A stretch of 64,000 nucleotides of DNA from Otis tarda. Lineage: Eukaryota > Chordata > Aves > Otidiformes > Otididae. The position numbers and the translations under genes were made by a program. Of this stretch, positions 49,456 to 62,200 are shown one piece after another. The DNA lies in contig CM048554.1 of NCBI GenBank assembly GCA_026413225.1, positions 8,014,001 to 8,078,000 on the forward strand, read 5' to 3'. The notes beneath the pieces were generated by a model. That model worked only from the letters and a program-made list of their open reading frames with translations. It searched no databases and was not told the origin of the DNA. The stretch's first letter is position 1, and the number at the start of each line of letters is the position of its first letter.

Positions 49456-51254
49456 TCGTTATTTGAATAACAGGTTATTGTAATGGAAATTCATAGTAAA
49501 GTTGAACAGATATATGAATCCCTAATAAAGCCCATAGAGCTGGTGGGCTGTGGCCATCAGGCTCTGTGCAGAGTCCTCGGTGTCCTTCTACTTTACTTCC
49601 TTCCATTGCCCTATTCACTGTTGTCTTGTTCGCAGTTTGTAGGCTCTTTGGGAGGGCTTCTGTTTGCTCCATAAGGACAGTCTGTATGTGCTAAGAAGGT
49701 GCAGTCCCTGTTAAGACTCATGGGATTCACAGCAGTAGCAGTAGTGGAAAATAATAGCTGCAACGGAATCCTTTTTTTTTTTTGCACAGACTTCAGTGAC
49801 TCTCTCCGTCACCAGAAACGGAGTCAAATTCTGCTGGAATTAGAAATTGCTACAGATTTTCATGCTGGAGGTACCCTCTGTGATGCCTAGAAATGTATGA
49901 GCAGCTATCTGGCAGATAGTGAATTGTCACTACCAGCCTTTTTTCCTCAGTTTAATGCATGATGCTGCATTTTAGCACTGCATGGTGCTCACAAGGTCCC
50001 TGTCACTTAATGTTTTTAATCTGATAATTTTGAGACACTTCTGTACGTCTCGTTTGTTTAAACCTTAATTTATCTGTACAAAGAAAGAACTAGCATGTAA
50101 AATTTGAGTCTTCTTTTTTTACCTGAAATCAGTCCACTTTTCAAATAGCAAATTAAAAAATTGATTGTTTTGAATGTTGTTTTAAATATTTATACAGCTA
50201 ATATAAAGCAAATAAAAAATTAGCAGCATAAATTATTCTGTGTATCAGATAGGCATCATAATACTTAACTAGGTTGATAAAAAAATTAATTACAATATAA
50301 TACCTATTAGGATCGGAGTAAATATACTGGAAAGTAGTTCTGAAAAGTAAACAGAAGGGGTATGCTTTCATGAGCCTTATTTGCAGGTTGTTAAATATGT
50401 TTTCCCTGAATTGCCACGAGTCACTTGGAGCCACATACATTATACAGAAATGATATATTATATTATAGCTATCTATAAAGAAATAGCAATGAACAGTAGT
50501 TAGCCACAAAATTTATACCCTTACCTGAAAGGTTTTTTTTAATATTGTTCCAGTATGATGATATCACACTATCTTTTAGGGCCTGTGCAGAGTAAAACCA
50601 GTATAACTTGGATAGTCTAGTGAAATTAATATGACTGGTGCTTCAATATTGTATTCTGATGAAATATTCATTTCTTTAATCTGAAAAATTGTTCTTGCCA
50701 AATATAATGTACATGCAGTCCATATGCAAGTAAACAGTTTAGCAGCCTTATTTTTTTCAAAGCTGACTTGCTTATCAACTCCTAGTGGTGTCTGTCAATT
50801 AGGATTTAGAAGTTTGTTCATAGCACAGATGAAAGGAAATATAACACATAGAGCTAGTAGTTTTGGTAAACTGTGATAGAAAAGATGAGTATTGTAGCGT
50901 GACTTCCTGTGGTTTGCCATACAAAGGCATCGCTGCAAGGAGGACAGAATATTTTTAAATTATGATAATTACAGGTAGATTATTTTTTTTTACTTTGTTA
51001 TGCCTTCCTTTCCTAAAAGATGAGTACCTAAGTTAAAGCTATAAGCCAGTAACACACACTTCTGTAGACTACAGTTTGCTTGAGCATTTGTTTTATTAGT
51101 GGTCTTATTAAAAACTTGCATCTGTTCTTTTCAAGCTGGAATATAGAAAATGTTACATTGCAAATCTTTTATTTTTCTAAGAAAATTAATCAGCATATTA
51201 CTAGTTTTTGAGTTGCCATACCTTTCTGAACTTTCTCTGCCATAGACTGGCTGG

Positions 51255-51434
51255 ATTATATCTGGAACAGTCTGCCCAAGGAAGTGGTGGAGTTACCAAC
51301 CCTGGAGGTGTTAAAAAAATGTGTAGATATGGCACTTCAGGACATGGTTTAGTGGACGTGGTGGTGTTAGGTTGATGGTTGGACTTGATGATCTTAGAGG
51401 TCTTTTCCAACCTTAAAGATTCTATGATTCTATG
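51255..51434 (+). mobile_element. CR1 LINE 3' end fragment, short
   Basis: TCTGGAACAGTCTGCCCAAG, GAAGTGGTGGAGTTACCAAC and CCCTGGAGGTGTTAAAAAAA encode the last residues of ORF2. They are followed by a 3' end with TTAGGTTGATGGTTGGACTT, GATGATCTTAGAGGTC and the tail ATTCTATGATTCTATG. The 3' end is the same subfamily type as that at 35739-35800. Severe 5' truncation is normal for CR1. Confidence 0.92.
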
Positions 51435-54400
51435 TTTCATTGAATCTTAACCTGTGTCTGTTCCACACAAGTGTGCACTTCCAGAAGAGAAGCAGACAGG
51501 ACACAATGGTTTTTGTTAATACAAAATTATTTTGTTATACCAAATTGATAGTCTCAATTGAAAAGACTTAGGTGATGTTGGGGCAGAATTATCCATTATA
51601 CTCCTCAGACAGCTGATCCTGACTCTGCGCTTCCATAAACACAGTGCAGTTCTTTCCCCTGCTTGTGCAAAAATGAGGAAAACTGCAAGTGTGCCAGAGC
51701 CTATATGAAAGGTGAGAGAGCATAAACCCATCAAGTTTTTACATTTATTACTTGTTGGTATTCCGTGTTGTGGAATATATCCTTTCCTGAATCAGGCATA
51801 GACAGTTAGACTTTGTACAGGAAATTTGTCTAGTGTAGTAGTGATGGGCTTAATTCTCCTAGTTTGTAAGCAGATGAGGCTGTTTTGACATGACTTCTCT
51901 GTGCTTTGTATTATTGTCTGCCCTGGATCGATCTCTGGCCACTCTTGTAAATGTGCTTCTTTATGTTTTGGCATGTTGGAGCAGAAATGTTCCCCCATCC
52001 CCTCCTCTCGAGTCCCTGAAGCTGAGTATCTCAGTATTTGTGTGATGCAGAAGGCTTTGTACCCGCCTGCCTCCTGCAGAAGGAGAAAGTGTTGCCATTA
52101 ATGATTCTGGATTACCAAAATGTTTCTGATCCTGATCTTCAATCTCCATCTCTGGTTCAGTTCTCATTTATGTCCTTTCTAAGTCCTTGTGTGAGCATCT
52201 TTTCCAGCTGGATCATTGCAATTTTGGTTCTCAAAGCAAAATAGTGCAAAGCATTTCCTGCTACATCTGTTACATGCAGGCATTCCTGTTTGGCCTTATC
52301 CGTTCTTCCATTCTCAAATACACAAAGATTAAGTTTGGTGACAAGGACAAGCTCAAGACAAATATAAGTCATCAAAAATCTTTTTTTTTTTTTTTCTTTC
52401 GTTCTGATGAATTAATGTCTCCATTGCATTTTGATTCCTCTGTTTGTGTACTGTGGTGCCATGTTTGCTTTCTTTAACAGGCACTGTGTTCAAAACATCA
52501 TCATATTACTGCAATCTTTAGTCCTTATGTTTGTTGTTGTCTCTTGCTTTTTTTTTTTTCCTTTTAAGAGTTTACGTACCTTCCTTCTTTGATCCCTCAA
52601 AGTGTATTTCATAATGTTAAATTCCATAGGACATTTCTTTGTCCATTTCCCTAATCTATCCCTTTGTTCTGTATTCTCAGTATCTTCATCTGAGTCATGT
52701 GCAAAATTGCCAAGAGTCTTCTACTATCAGAGCTGCTGAGCTGTGTTATATAAAAGAAAAGTTGTATCCAGACCTAAGACAGCAGATACAGAAAGGTTCT
52801 CATTTATCTCACAAAACATGTCTTTTCTCTGTGGCTCCGGCACAGAGATGAGGAGTGAGGCAGATAAGCTGAATTTTTGATGCAGTGTTAACATCTGAAT
52901 GTTTGTAATTCACCGGTTCGGAAAATGCAGCTCCCTTTTTTCTTAGGCAAGTAAGCAAGCCTATAGCACCATATCCAGCTGGATGAGAAATTAAACACAA
53001 AAATTCTGCTAAAAGGTGAGAGTAACAAAAAAAAAAATTAGTTTCAGTAAACCACCGGTCATTTGGTGGCCCAAGAAGCATATTACTAAAAAACTGCAAG
53101 GCAGTGACCCTGTCTGACTTTGGTTCATTCAAATAAACTGCAGTCTGAGAGGACGTGTATCTACCATATTTCACTTCAGGACTACAGCCCTAGAAGCTAA
53201 TGACATTAATGACAGCTAATTCTAGTTAGGCCTGATGGTGGTGGTGACTACGGCTTGTAATCAGGCATTAGAAGCAACCCACTTGATAAATTGAAGGATG
53301 CTGAGCCAAATCACCTACTGCAGTGTTGACTTTAATTAAAATTGCTCGTGATGGATGGTTTTTAAAAGCAGGAACTGCTGGTGGTGTTCATCACCATTTA
53401 TTGTGCATCATTTCAGTGGTATGTCCGTTTCCTTCATTTATATCTGGGAGGGAGTATTTCACCTTTGTCTCATGTATTTGGCCTAAGTTGGATTCATTTT
53501 TAGGAGGCCTAGTCCAGTTTCGTCAACATCACCTGCAGGATTTCTGCAGGTACCAGAGACAATCAAAATTACTTATCCCATTCTGGCTAAATCCTCATGA
53601 ATCTTGACCAAAAAGAGCTCTGTCATAGCTGTACCACCTGTAGTCCCTGAACTGGGTAGTGTGGATGCATTAGTACAATTTATCATCGTACCTTTCCTTT
53701 GCAGTGCAGACGTACTTAAAGTAAATGAAACAATTTTTCTTTATTATCTCCTTGTTAAGAAAATCAGCCCTTATATTTTTCCCGAGTGTAGGGCTTATCT
53801 GAATAAATATGCAAAGTATCATTTCACAAAATGACTTTCTGCTGAATCCCTTTGTACTCAGTCCTGCCAGAGGAGGGAGAGCTGAGATGGTTTATAAAAC
53901 AAATGTACGCACCTTGCAAGTCTTTATGATGTAGTTTGGGGAGAATAATGAAATGCAACACAAGCATCAGGGAGATTTTGGTTAAATGACAGACTCCAGA
54001 AGAAGCTTTATAGTATAAAATACAAAGTTAAATTCTCACTAGTAGCTAAATAACAACCTGGACTTAATAAAAGCATTTCCAGCCGTATAAAACATTAGAT
54101 AGTTTGGGCTGTATTACGGAAGATCTTGGTAGTTGAAGATAGCAATTCCCTTGTAATTCTGACTTGCGAATAGTACCTATTTCAGCAGTTAAATCCAAAA
54201 GGGAGAATAGCAAATAGGTAGGAATACTCGGGTGTGAGTGCAACATAAGCATAGGTCAGGAAGAGCTTGAAAAATTCTACCTAAGGCAAACTTGCACATG
54301 ATGTGAATGCTTGAGGAGAGGGCTAATTAAAAGCAGATGCTTAGCTCTTTGGAGTTACAGTGGGAATGGTGGTGGGTGTTGGGAAGGCTGAAGTCAAAGA

Positions 54401-57400
54401 CTTCCTGAAAATGTGTATATAAAATACATCGACCATGTAGCCATTCCATGTATTATTAAGTTATGAATGTACAGGTTGATGATGTTTAATTGAATTATTC
54501 CTGGAAAGAGTTAATGGGTGCTTTCTGTTTGTGCATATATTTTTCACCTTGGTGTGTGCTGAAAGCACAACAGCACCACAGTCAGCAGTGAAGTGTTCAC
54601 TGAGATGTTGGCGTGGCTCATTTTAGTGTCTTCCAGTCTGCAAAAAAAGGTTGGATTTCATTAGAGAAATGGCAGCTGATCAAGATTAAGTGCTCCTCCA
54701 AAAATTAGTGAGCAACAGCGGTACTTTTAGCAGTCCTAAGATCTCTCTATCAGTAGGAAGAACTGGTTTATATTGACAAAAAATGTTAACTGTTATGAAT
54801 GCATGTCCAGATCTCTGCCTTAAAAAGGTGCCTGGAAACCTGCTGTGCCTCTAGACTGTAAGTTGGTTTTTTGTTCCTTTTTTTTGTTTGTTTGGTGTTT
54901 TTTTTTTTCTTTCTTTCTTTGAATGGCGCAGGAGATCTTTTTGTAAATCCTGTGGATTGTGTGGACATCAAGGAAAGCACTGTCTTGAAAAACTTAGGAT
55001 CAGAGTCAATGAGCTAAGTTCATGTCAAATGATAGCTTGCTTAAGATAAGAATGGTTTTATTAATTAAAATTTCGAAAGGCATGAAATGTGTGCTTAAAG
55101 GGTATGTGTCCAATGGGCCACTTTCCTATTTTCCCCAAGGTTTTTCTAGTGTGTTTATTAAGCTCTTCCAGAATACATTGTTCTGACATTTTATACTGAA
55201 GAATAAATAAATCAAACCTATTTAATGCAGCAGACTCTACTAATGGTGAAGAGTAGGCTTGCTGTTACACCGCTATCCTCTTCTGAGGTATTATCAGGAG
55301 AAATAAAACCTTTCAAGGGCTCTTGAACAGAGTGGCATTGAGCAGTTGCTGGGTACATATTAGGAAACATTGTTTTTACAGAAACAAAAAATATGAAATT
55401 GACTTTCAAATAGACTGTTCATAAGTGTGCTTTTCCCCAGCCATTGTGGATGAAAAATTTGGACTTAGCTGAAGCTATTGGAGTCAAGCTCACATGTTGT
55501 GTGTCTGAAGTAAGTAAATGTCAGTATCCAAAATGACTTCAGCTGGCATAACGACTGCAATCAATATGTAATAATCAAATCTCAGACTCAAGAAGGGAAG
55601 GCTCTGTAATTGTCCTGGTACATCATGCATCACTGCTCCGATGTCAGAAAACAGCATCAGTGGAAACGATCAAAGTGGGGCAATGTTCTGCAGCAGAAAA
55701 GTGTCAAAAATTTAAGTTTCTGCAAAAAGATTTACATGATTTTCTATAAAATTTCATTTCTAATGTGACATGAATCATCATATAGTTGGAGTTTCACTGC
55801 AGAAGTCCTCAGCTGCTGCTGCAAGCCATTTAAATGTGCTCATTGCAGCTGATGGTCCTGGCTTCCAATCAGTTCAATGTAACAAAAATGATTAAAGGTT
55901 TACAGAAAGTAATAATTTAAAAGACAAAAAATGCTGGTATACTTTGAAAGCTAGCAGGCAGCTTTTGCCGTAAGGAATAATGACAGACAAAGCCACCGTG
56001 GTGGAAGAGTTGCAAATAATTGGATGTGTACTGAAGGCTAACCGCAGGAGTGAAGCCTGCCTGGTTCAGTGTGATGCTCTGTCTGCAGGGAAATGTTTGT
56101 CATGGGTAGATTTCAGATTCATAAACTGTAGCAGGTAATACAGTGTGTGCAGAGAACCAAGGCTTACGTTATGTGTGCTTTATTTTGCTTGCCTTAGTTT
56201 CAACCTTTTTTTTTCCTAGCAAAGTAATGTGAAAGGGTATACATACATTTTGTTGAAAGGCTAGCCTGTGAGAGCTCCATGGAGAAGCTTTGTGTTCTGT
56301 TTTGATTGACTGAGAGGTTTTAAAAACCTTGACACACTATGAACTTGGAGACATTCCTGTAGTAATGTCCAGCATGGAAAAAGACGTTCTTAAGGGGATA
56401 GGAAATTAAGTCTAGAGTGGCTCTGATTATGGAATCACTGACAGAAACAGAAAAAGTGAAAAATAATATAATTTTAAAAAGGAAAATGTAGATTATCAGA
56501 TTAGATAGGTGATCTGGTTGCAGAACGTAGTTTGAGTCACAGTACCTTGGAACTGGAAGGACTAGGCTTGCAGTCTGGATTGCAAGTGTTGGAACTTTTT
56601 TTTGTTTGTTTTTGTTTTCAAAATGAATTCTGGGTCAAGGTAAAACAAAAGCTTGGATGTTTTGGGAGAAGCCTTGGGAAGTGACCCAAAGATTGCAGCC
56701 TCTATGAAAAAGGCCAGGATGAGAAGCTAGTGAAGAAAGAAGAAAAGTACAGGCTCTCTGAAAAGGAAGGGGGAAAAGACAAGAAGGTTTTACAAAGTAA
56801 ATATTTTCATGGTACTACTTGGAGGTTTATTTTTTCCTTGGAAAAGCAGATAGGCAGGTGTAGATGGAGGCAGGCTGGAGGAGAAGGTGGTTCCATGCAA
56901 AGCATGAGCAGGACTGCCTGGGTGACCCTGTAGAGGCCACATACCTACGTACATAAATATTTTCATGAGCAGTGAAGTTTACTCCCCTCTACATGATGCA
57001 GCTGTTGTGAAATAGGTATCTCTGAGTCCTAATTACTCATTTTCCATCTGTTACTTAACTGGTGTGGGCTGGAGGAGTGTGGAAGCCCACAGGGATGCAC
57101 GTAAAAATAGTAGGGACTGTCAATGAAAATCATAACCCAACTCATTAATGCAGCCTTCGTAGCAGCAGTAAGAAAATTCTAACTTTTCCCTGGTACATTC
57201 AGAGTCAGTAATTAGCCAGTGACATTGTCAGCGTTGCACTGGTATTTTTATAGTATCTATGGATGAGCTGTTCTTAGGTGACTTGTTGCTCCATTGTAGA
57301 AACTTCCACTTTAGTCCACACAGAGTTTTGAGATGAAGCAGATGGGAGAAAATCCTAGACTTTTCTGAAGCAGATGGGTAGGAAAAGCCTGAGCTAACAG

Positions 57401-58564
57401 GATGGTGTATCCTGAGAATCAACTACTATGCATGCTGCTGAGCAATGGGGCTCTTTCTGTGGTAAGAGTGATTCGCCTCTTGGTACAGCTCATACAAACC
57501 TAAGACAATGTCATGGTGGTGTGCATCACCATCCTCTGCTCTCGTAGACTGCGAGTGCTGAAGGGCTCTCAGTGTGCAGGCTGACATGCGAAGCTCATTT
57601 CTTAGCCTGCTCTTGAGGCTACTGGAGTGCTAGCTGCAATTTCACAGGGGAAAAATGTTTTCTAATTCCTTGTTCCCCTGCTCCCTCTTGTAGTTACAGA
57701 GGAGGTTGAAGGAGAATTACAAATATGTTAGAAGTGTGTCATTGTAAGACACTTCAGTGCATCTGATGCATTTTCCCAACAGATGCAGATTTACACATTG
57801 TTATTTTTGTCATTATATAGACAATGTTTAAAATAAGGATAGTTTTGAAAAGTCTTTTGACGATGTTACAGAAGTTTGTAACATGAGCACAGTAGCTTAA
57901 CCTGAAGTATTTTTAATTTGAGCTTTTTTTTTTAACATTGTTACCCAGATAAACTGAACAAATATAGAAAGACTAATTGACTTACCTTGCTGAATTTATC
58001 AGAATGCTTTTGATAACATTTGACATCATTTTATTAAACGCGATGGAGAAGGGAGAGTGGCAGAATGTTTTGTTCTTCCTGGTGTGTTATTTTTGGTAAG
58101 TGTCTAGGGTACATTTAGATAGTACAGTGCTAAGTCTGAGCAAGAAAGACCGAAATATCCAATGAATTACTCCTATTTGCATTGAGAAATTAACCGTAAT
58201 TAGCATTCAAGTTTTAATGATATTGTATTTGTGAAGCTGATAAGGCCTCTGGGAGTGTGGTTGTAAGAAACTTCTGTTGTTTACTATATGCAAATCTAGC
58301 CACTTAGCTTTAATTAGAGGTTGAAACCTGGAGCAATTATCAGCAGTTGCTTTTGTATTAATGAGCTTGACAGAGCTGTCCATCATGGTGTTTTGTATGA
58401 TTGAGAATTATATTGAATCCCAGTTGGCTCACTCTTCAAAGAACTTGCAGCCTTCATCAAACAAACCCATTTCATTTAGTATGCCATACGTTTTGTTAGT
58501 TCCAGTCATTGGAAAGACTGAAGTCCTTATAAATTTGTATAGCTGCTATTTTCTGCATGATGGC

Positions 58565-58662
58565 TTGAGAATATGAGGGAATTTCTTTTAAGGCATATGT
58601 TGCCAATAAGTTTTGAGAATACAGGAGAGAATTTATTTTAAAGCATACATTGCCAATAATTT
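58565..58662 (+). repeat. Diverged 48-bp tandem duplication
   Basis: TTGAGAATATGAGG...GCATATGTTGCCAATAAG begins at 58565 and recurs from 58613 as TTGAGAATACAGGAG...GCATACATTGCCAATAAT. Several substitutions and small indels separate the copies, so the duplication is not recent. Confidence 0.85.
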
Positions 58663-58954
58663 TTTTAAAAATAAATGATTCTAAGAGCAGTTATATGGTT
58701 GCAACATAAAATTTGACATCCAAATAGTACAGTTTACAATAACTATTGAGTGATGAGTTTCCTCACAAAATTAGCTGATATCTCATGTTATATGATGCTA
58801 TTGGATATCTCCTTTCACATTCTAGTTTTAGCAGAGGACAACAAGAGAGATGTAAGGGAAAGAGAGAAAAAGCTTCTAGTGCCTAGCCCCCTAAATGTTG
58901 TTTGCCTCACTCTCAATGGCAGCACTAACCAACTTCTGTTGCTGGTCTTCGATG

Positions 58955-58973
58955 TTTTTTTTTTTTTTTTTTT
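58955..58973 (+). repeat. T19 homopolymer
   Basis: Nineteen T between CTTCGATG and AAAAGCAGC; no associated element was recognised. Confidence 0.9.
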
Positions 58974-59100
58974 AAAAGCAGCTTTTGTGTCAAAGTGAAA
59001 TATTTCCACAGAAGTTCTATATAGAGGAAAAAAAAAGTCAGAAAATGTCACTTGAAGTTAGTACTTTCAGTAAACACTCTTGAAAGTTTTCTATTTTTGG

Positions 59101-59121
59101 AGTGTTTCTTTGTGAAACACT
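59101..59121. repeat. Short perfect hairpin (8-bp stem)
   Basis: AGTGTTTC at 59101-59108 and GAAACACT at 59114-59121 are exact reverse complements around a 5-nt loop, about 30 bases before the palindromic tandem repeat. Confidence 0.85.
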
Positions 59122-59152
59122 TCTCCCTTCCAGAAGCATTTGATCAATTACA

Positions 59153-59246
59153 ATAGATACTTTATAAAGTATTACTTTATGAAGATAGATATTTTATAAA
59201 GTATTACTTTATGAAGATAGATACTTTATAAAGTATTACTTTATAA
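59153..59246. repeat. 32-bp tandem repeat with internal palindrome, about three copies
   Basis: The unit starts at 59153, 59185 and 59217, an exact period of 32. Each unit has the core ATACTTTATAAAGTAT (59157-59172, 59221-59236), a perfect 16-bp palindrome; the middle copy carries one C-to-T change. The third copy stops after TTACTTTATA. Units are nearly identical, so the expansion is recent or under homogenisation. Confidence 0.95.
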
Positions 59247-62200
59247 AATTTTTATATATAATAGATGCTTTATATTTCTAAATTTTTATTGTAGTTCAAT
59301 AGACAGCAAAATGTAATTGTGAACTTGTGCTCTGGCAGGTGAGGCTGTAATGAAATCACCAATGAAGTTTGTAGCATCTCTCCCTTGTTCCTTAGGACGG
59401 AAAAAGCTTTGTCGTATTGAATGACAATTCAATGCCGTCTAAAGCACTGACCACTGGGGCGTGAAATGTCATTTTAGTTGCACGTTACTAGAGTTTGTAG
59501 TGTTTTTTCAACAGAGATGAGAGACTGGAAGCGTTTGCAGAACATTATTTTATGAGGTGCTATTGAACAGCCCCAAGTCTGAAAGTGCAAGGGCGGGGGG
59601 TGAGCTCTGGGAATAGCTTTACGGCAGGGGAGGAAGCATCTTTTGGTGGGTCCTGCCCTATGTTGGGACCTGTGTTTGGTTTCTTGTGCAGCCGGGGGCT
59701 GCTGCCCTCGCTGTCAGGTGGGTTTTCCCTTCTGCTGTGGGTGTGGGTTCCCCTCTGTCCCCGCACTGCTCCAGACCAGGTGCCACTCACAAGACAAAGC
59801 CTGGTTACACACTTAGCGTTGGAAGGATTGTACTGAAAAAGAGAGCCTTGTTTTTCAGGGGGAAGTTTTAAAAGGCTAAATAGCAATATATGTTCTAAAT
59901 CAGTATCTTTGACAGCTAAATACTACAGGGAAAGTAACACATTGGATCTCGCTTGTTTGTAATTCCAAGTAAGCTGGCTAGAGCTAGCTGGAGCATAATT
60001 ATGAGTCAGATACGGAGATGGTAGTACCAATTTATTTCTCCAGGAAAACACAGCTTCTAAGCCACGTCCTTTCTGGTGAAACGATGCTTTTAAATTAATT
60101 TTCTAGGTGAACAGAGTTGAGACTAGGGGACTAATGCTGTATCACGTAGACAATCAATTGTTTTTATTACACTGGTTTGTTATGGAGCTGTGTTGTATAG
60201 GAAATGTACAGCGATATTGTTAGCTCTTTCATCTTTGGGAAGAGGCTAGTTAGAGATCATCAAATAATCCAACTGGCTGATTAGAAGCCATCCATTACTG
60301 ACTAGCTCTTAAATCATCACTTCTGCCCTGTGAGTCACTGCTCAGCTTGTCCATAGTGGGGCCAACTTTGGCGTAATCATATGTAATAGTAATCTATAAT
60401 TCATACAGTGTCTGGTGATTTGATTTCAGCAACAGATCACACAGGCTACTAAAGGATAAAAGACAGCACATAAGTTACTCACCTTAATGAGGCTTGTTTG
60501 AGCTGTGCTTTGCCAGTTTATTATTAAACAGTGAAAATGGGATCCATTTTGCCCCTCTACCTTCTGGCATAAGAGGAAATGTAAAAATTACTTCATGTAT
60601 CATTTCCTTATTGGTACTTTCCCTACTATTAACTTTACAATAATAGCATATGCATTTTTCAGTACCTAAATTGCATACAGCATTCATTCTTCTAAGGTTT
60701 GTTTTTCCCATGTTTTTCAGCAAGGAAACCAGGATTTAGTCTTGCTCTAATTCACTCTGAAGGTTATATGTGGTTACAAGAAAAGGAGAAACTGTTTTTG
60801 TTGGTGGTGGTTTTAGATTGTGCTAAGCATTTTAAGTATTTTTGGCGTGCAGACCATTTACCATTATTATATATTAAATTTTTTTGTATAGCAGAACTTC
60901 TAGTAATACATATTTAACATTTGTTATCTTTATTTATGGCTCCTATTAGTTATTATATTCATAAAGATAAAAGACCCATAAATTACCAGTGAATCAAAAC
61001 CATGTTAAGCTATATTTACTCATCCAGTCAGGCAATGTTTCTGTTGTTGTTTAGGGCTCTTGTTCTTGTTTATGTCCCATTACTCTTTTATATATTTAGC
61101 CATTCATCAGCAACAACTTTGTTAAAATTTTGCAAATAGGTGACACATTTAACGTTTCTTAAAGCCTTCCAGCAGCAATACTTTTTGTTGGTGTGTCGTT
61201 TCACCCACTTCATTTGCACTTTTGAAGTCTTGGCAACAGGAACCTGGAGGGAGGAGATTTTAATAATTTTTTTTATTTTATTTTTGAAAATTGAAAATAG
61301 ACTTAACACTAACATGTCTCTTAGGAAAGATTTTGCCCGCTCTCTGATCAGAACTGAACCATATGAAACAATCATCTCTCTAAACATAATAAAGTTTGGA
61401 AGCAGGGACTATGTTTGTTAGGGTGCCATAGGTGTTTCAGAAGATAGTGCATTATTTGTTCTAGATATAACTCTTTGGATTTGCTTACATCAAATCTCTT
61501 TTGCACTTGCCTATGTGGTAGCTCTGATAAGTTCCCCTGTAAACAACCCAAGGTCATTGCAATTCATTCCCACAAGTCGCTTCTCACTGTGGAGCAATCA
61601 CTTCAAGGCACACGTTTGTTATTTAGCAAAGAGCAAAAGAGAGATGGGACTTTGCGGCTGCTTTAGAGCGGCTTTGATCTTCTCTTTCCTAACAACAGTG
61701 CACAATGGTAATTACAGTTCCTTTTAAAACATATTAGAGAGGTAGGATAATAAGTGAAAAGGGAATTTTCCATCATTTTCAGTGTCGATGAATGTGTTAT
61801 TAACTCCCAGTGATTTTGCAGATGCCATTTCTGCCAGATGAGCCTGAATGAGTGGTGCTTGCCAGATTAGCTATTTAAGGAACTTGGTTTTCTGCACTCA
61901 GCAAGGGATGGTTCCAGTCAAGTCTACTTGTAAATCTGAATCTGGGAGACAGGGTGTCTGTTCAGGCTGCCAGGATATTATGTTACCGCAGCTCTGATTC
62001 TTTTGTCTAGAGCAAGACCAAAAAGCCTGCTAGAAAATTCCCTTTTGATTAATGCAGCCTTGACTGGCTGTCTTATTTTTGCATCATGGAAGGGCAATTA
62101 GCTTTGCAGATGTATCTGGGCAAGGCAGTGAAACTGAGGAAGGCTACTAAGATACAGTCCTTTCCAAGACAAAATAGACTACCCTGGATGGTATTGGAGC

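Noticed and set aside
48897-49466. 189-codon + strand open frame
   Set aside because: It is the antisense of a minus-strand CR1 reverse transcriptase; the sense strand shows the clear LINE motifs.
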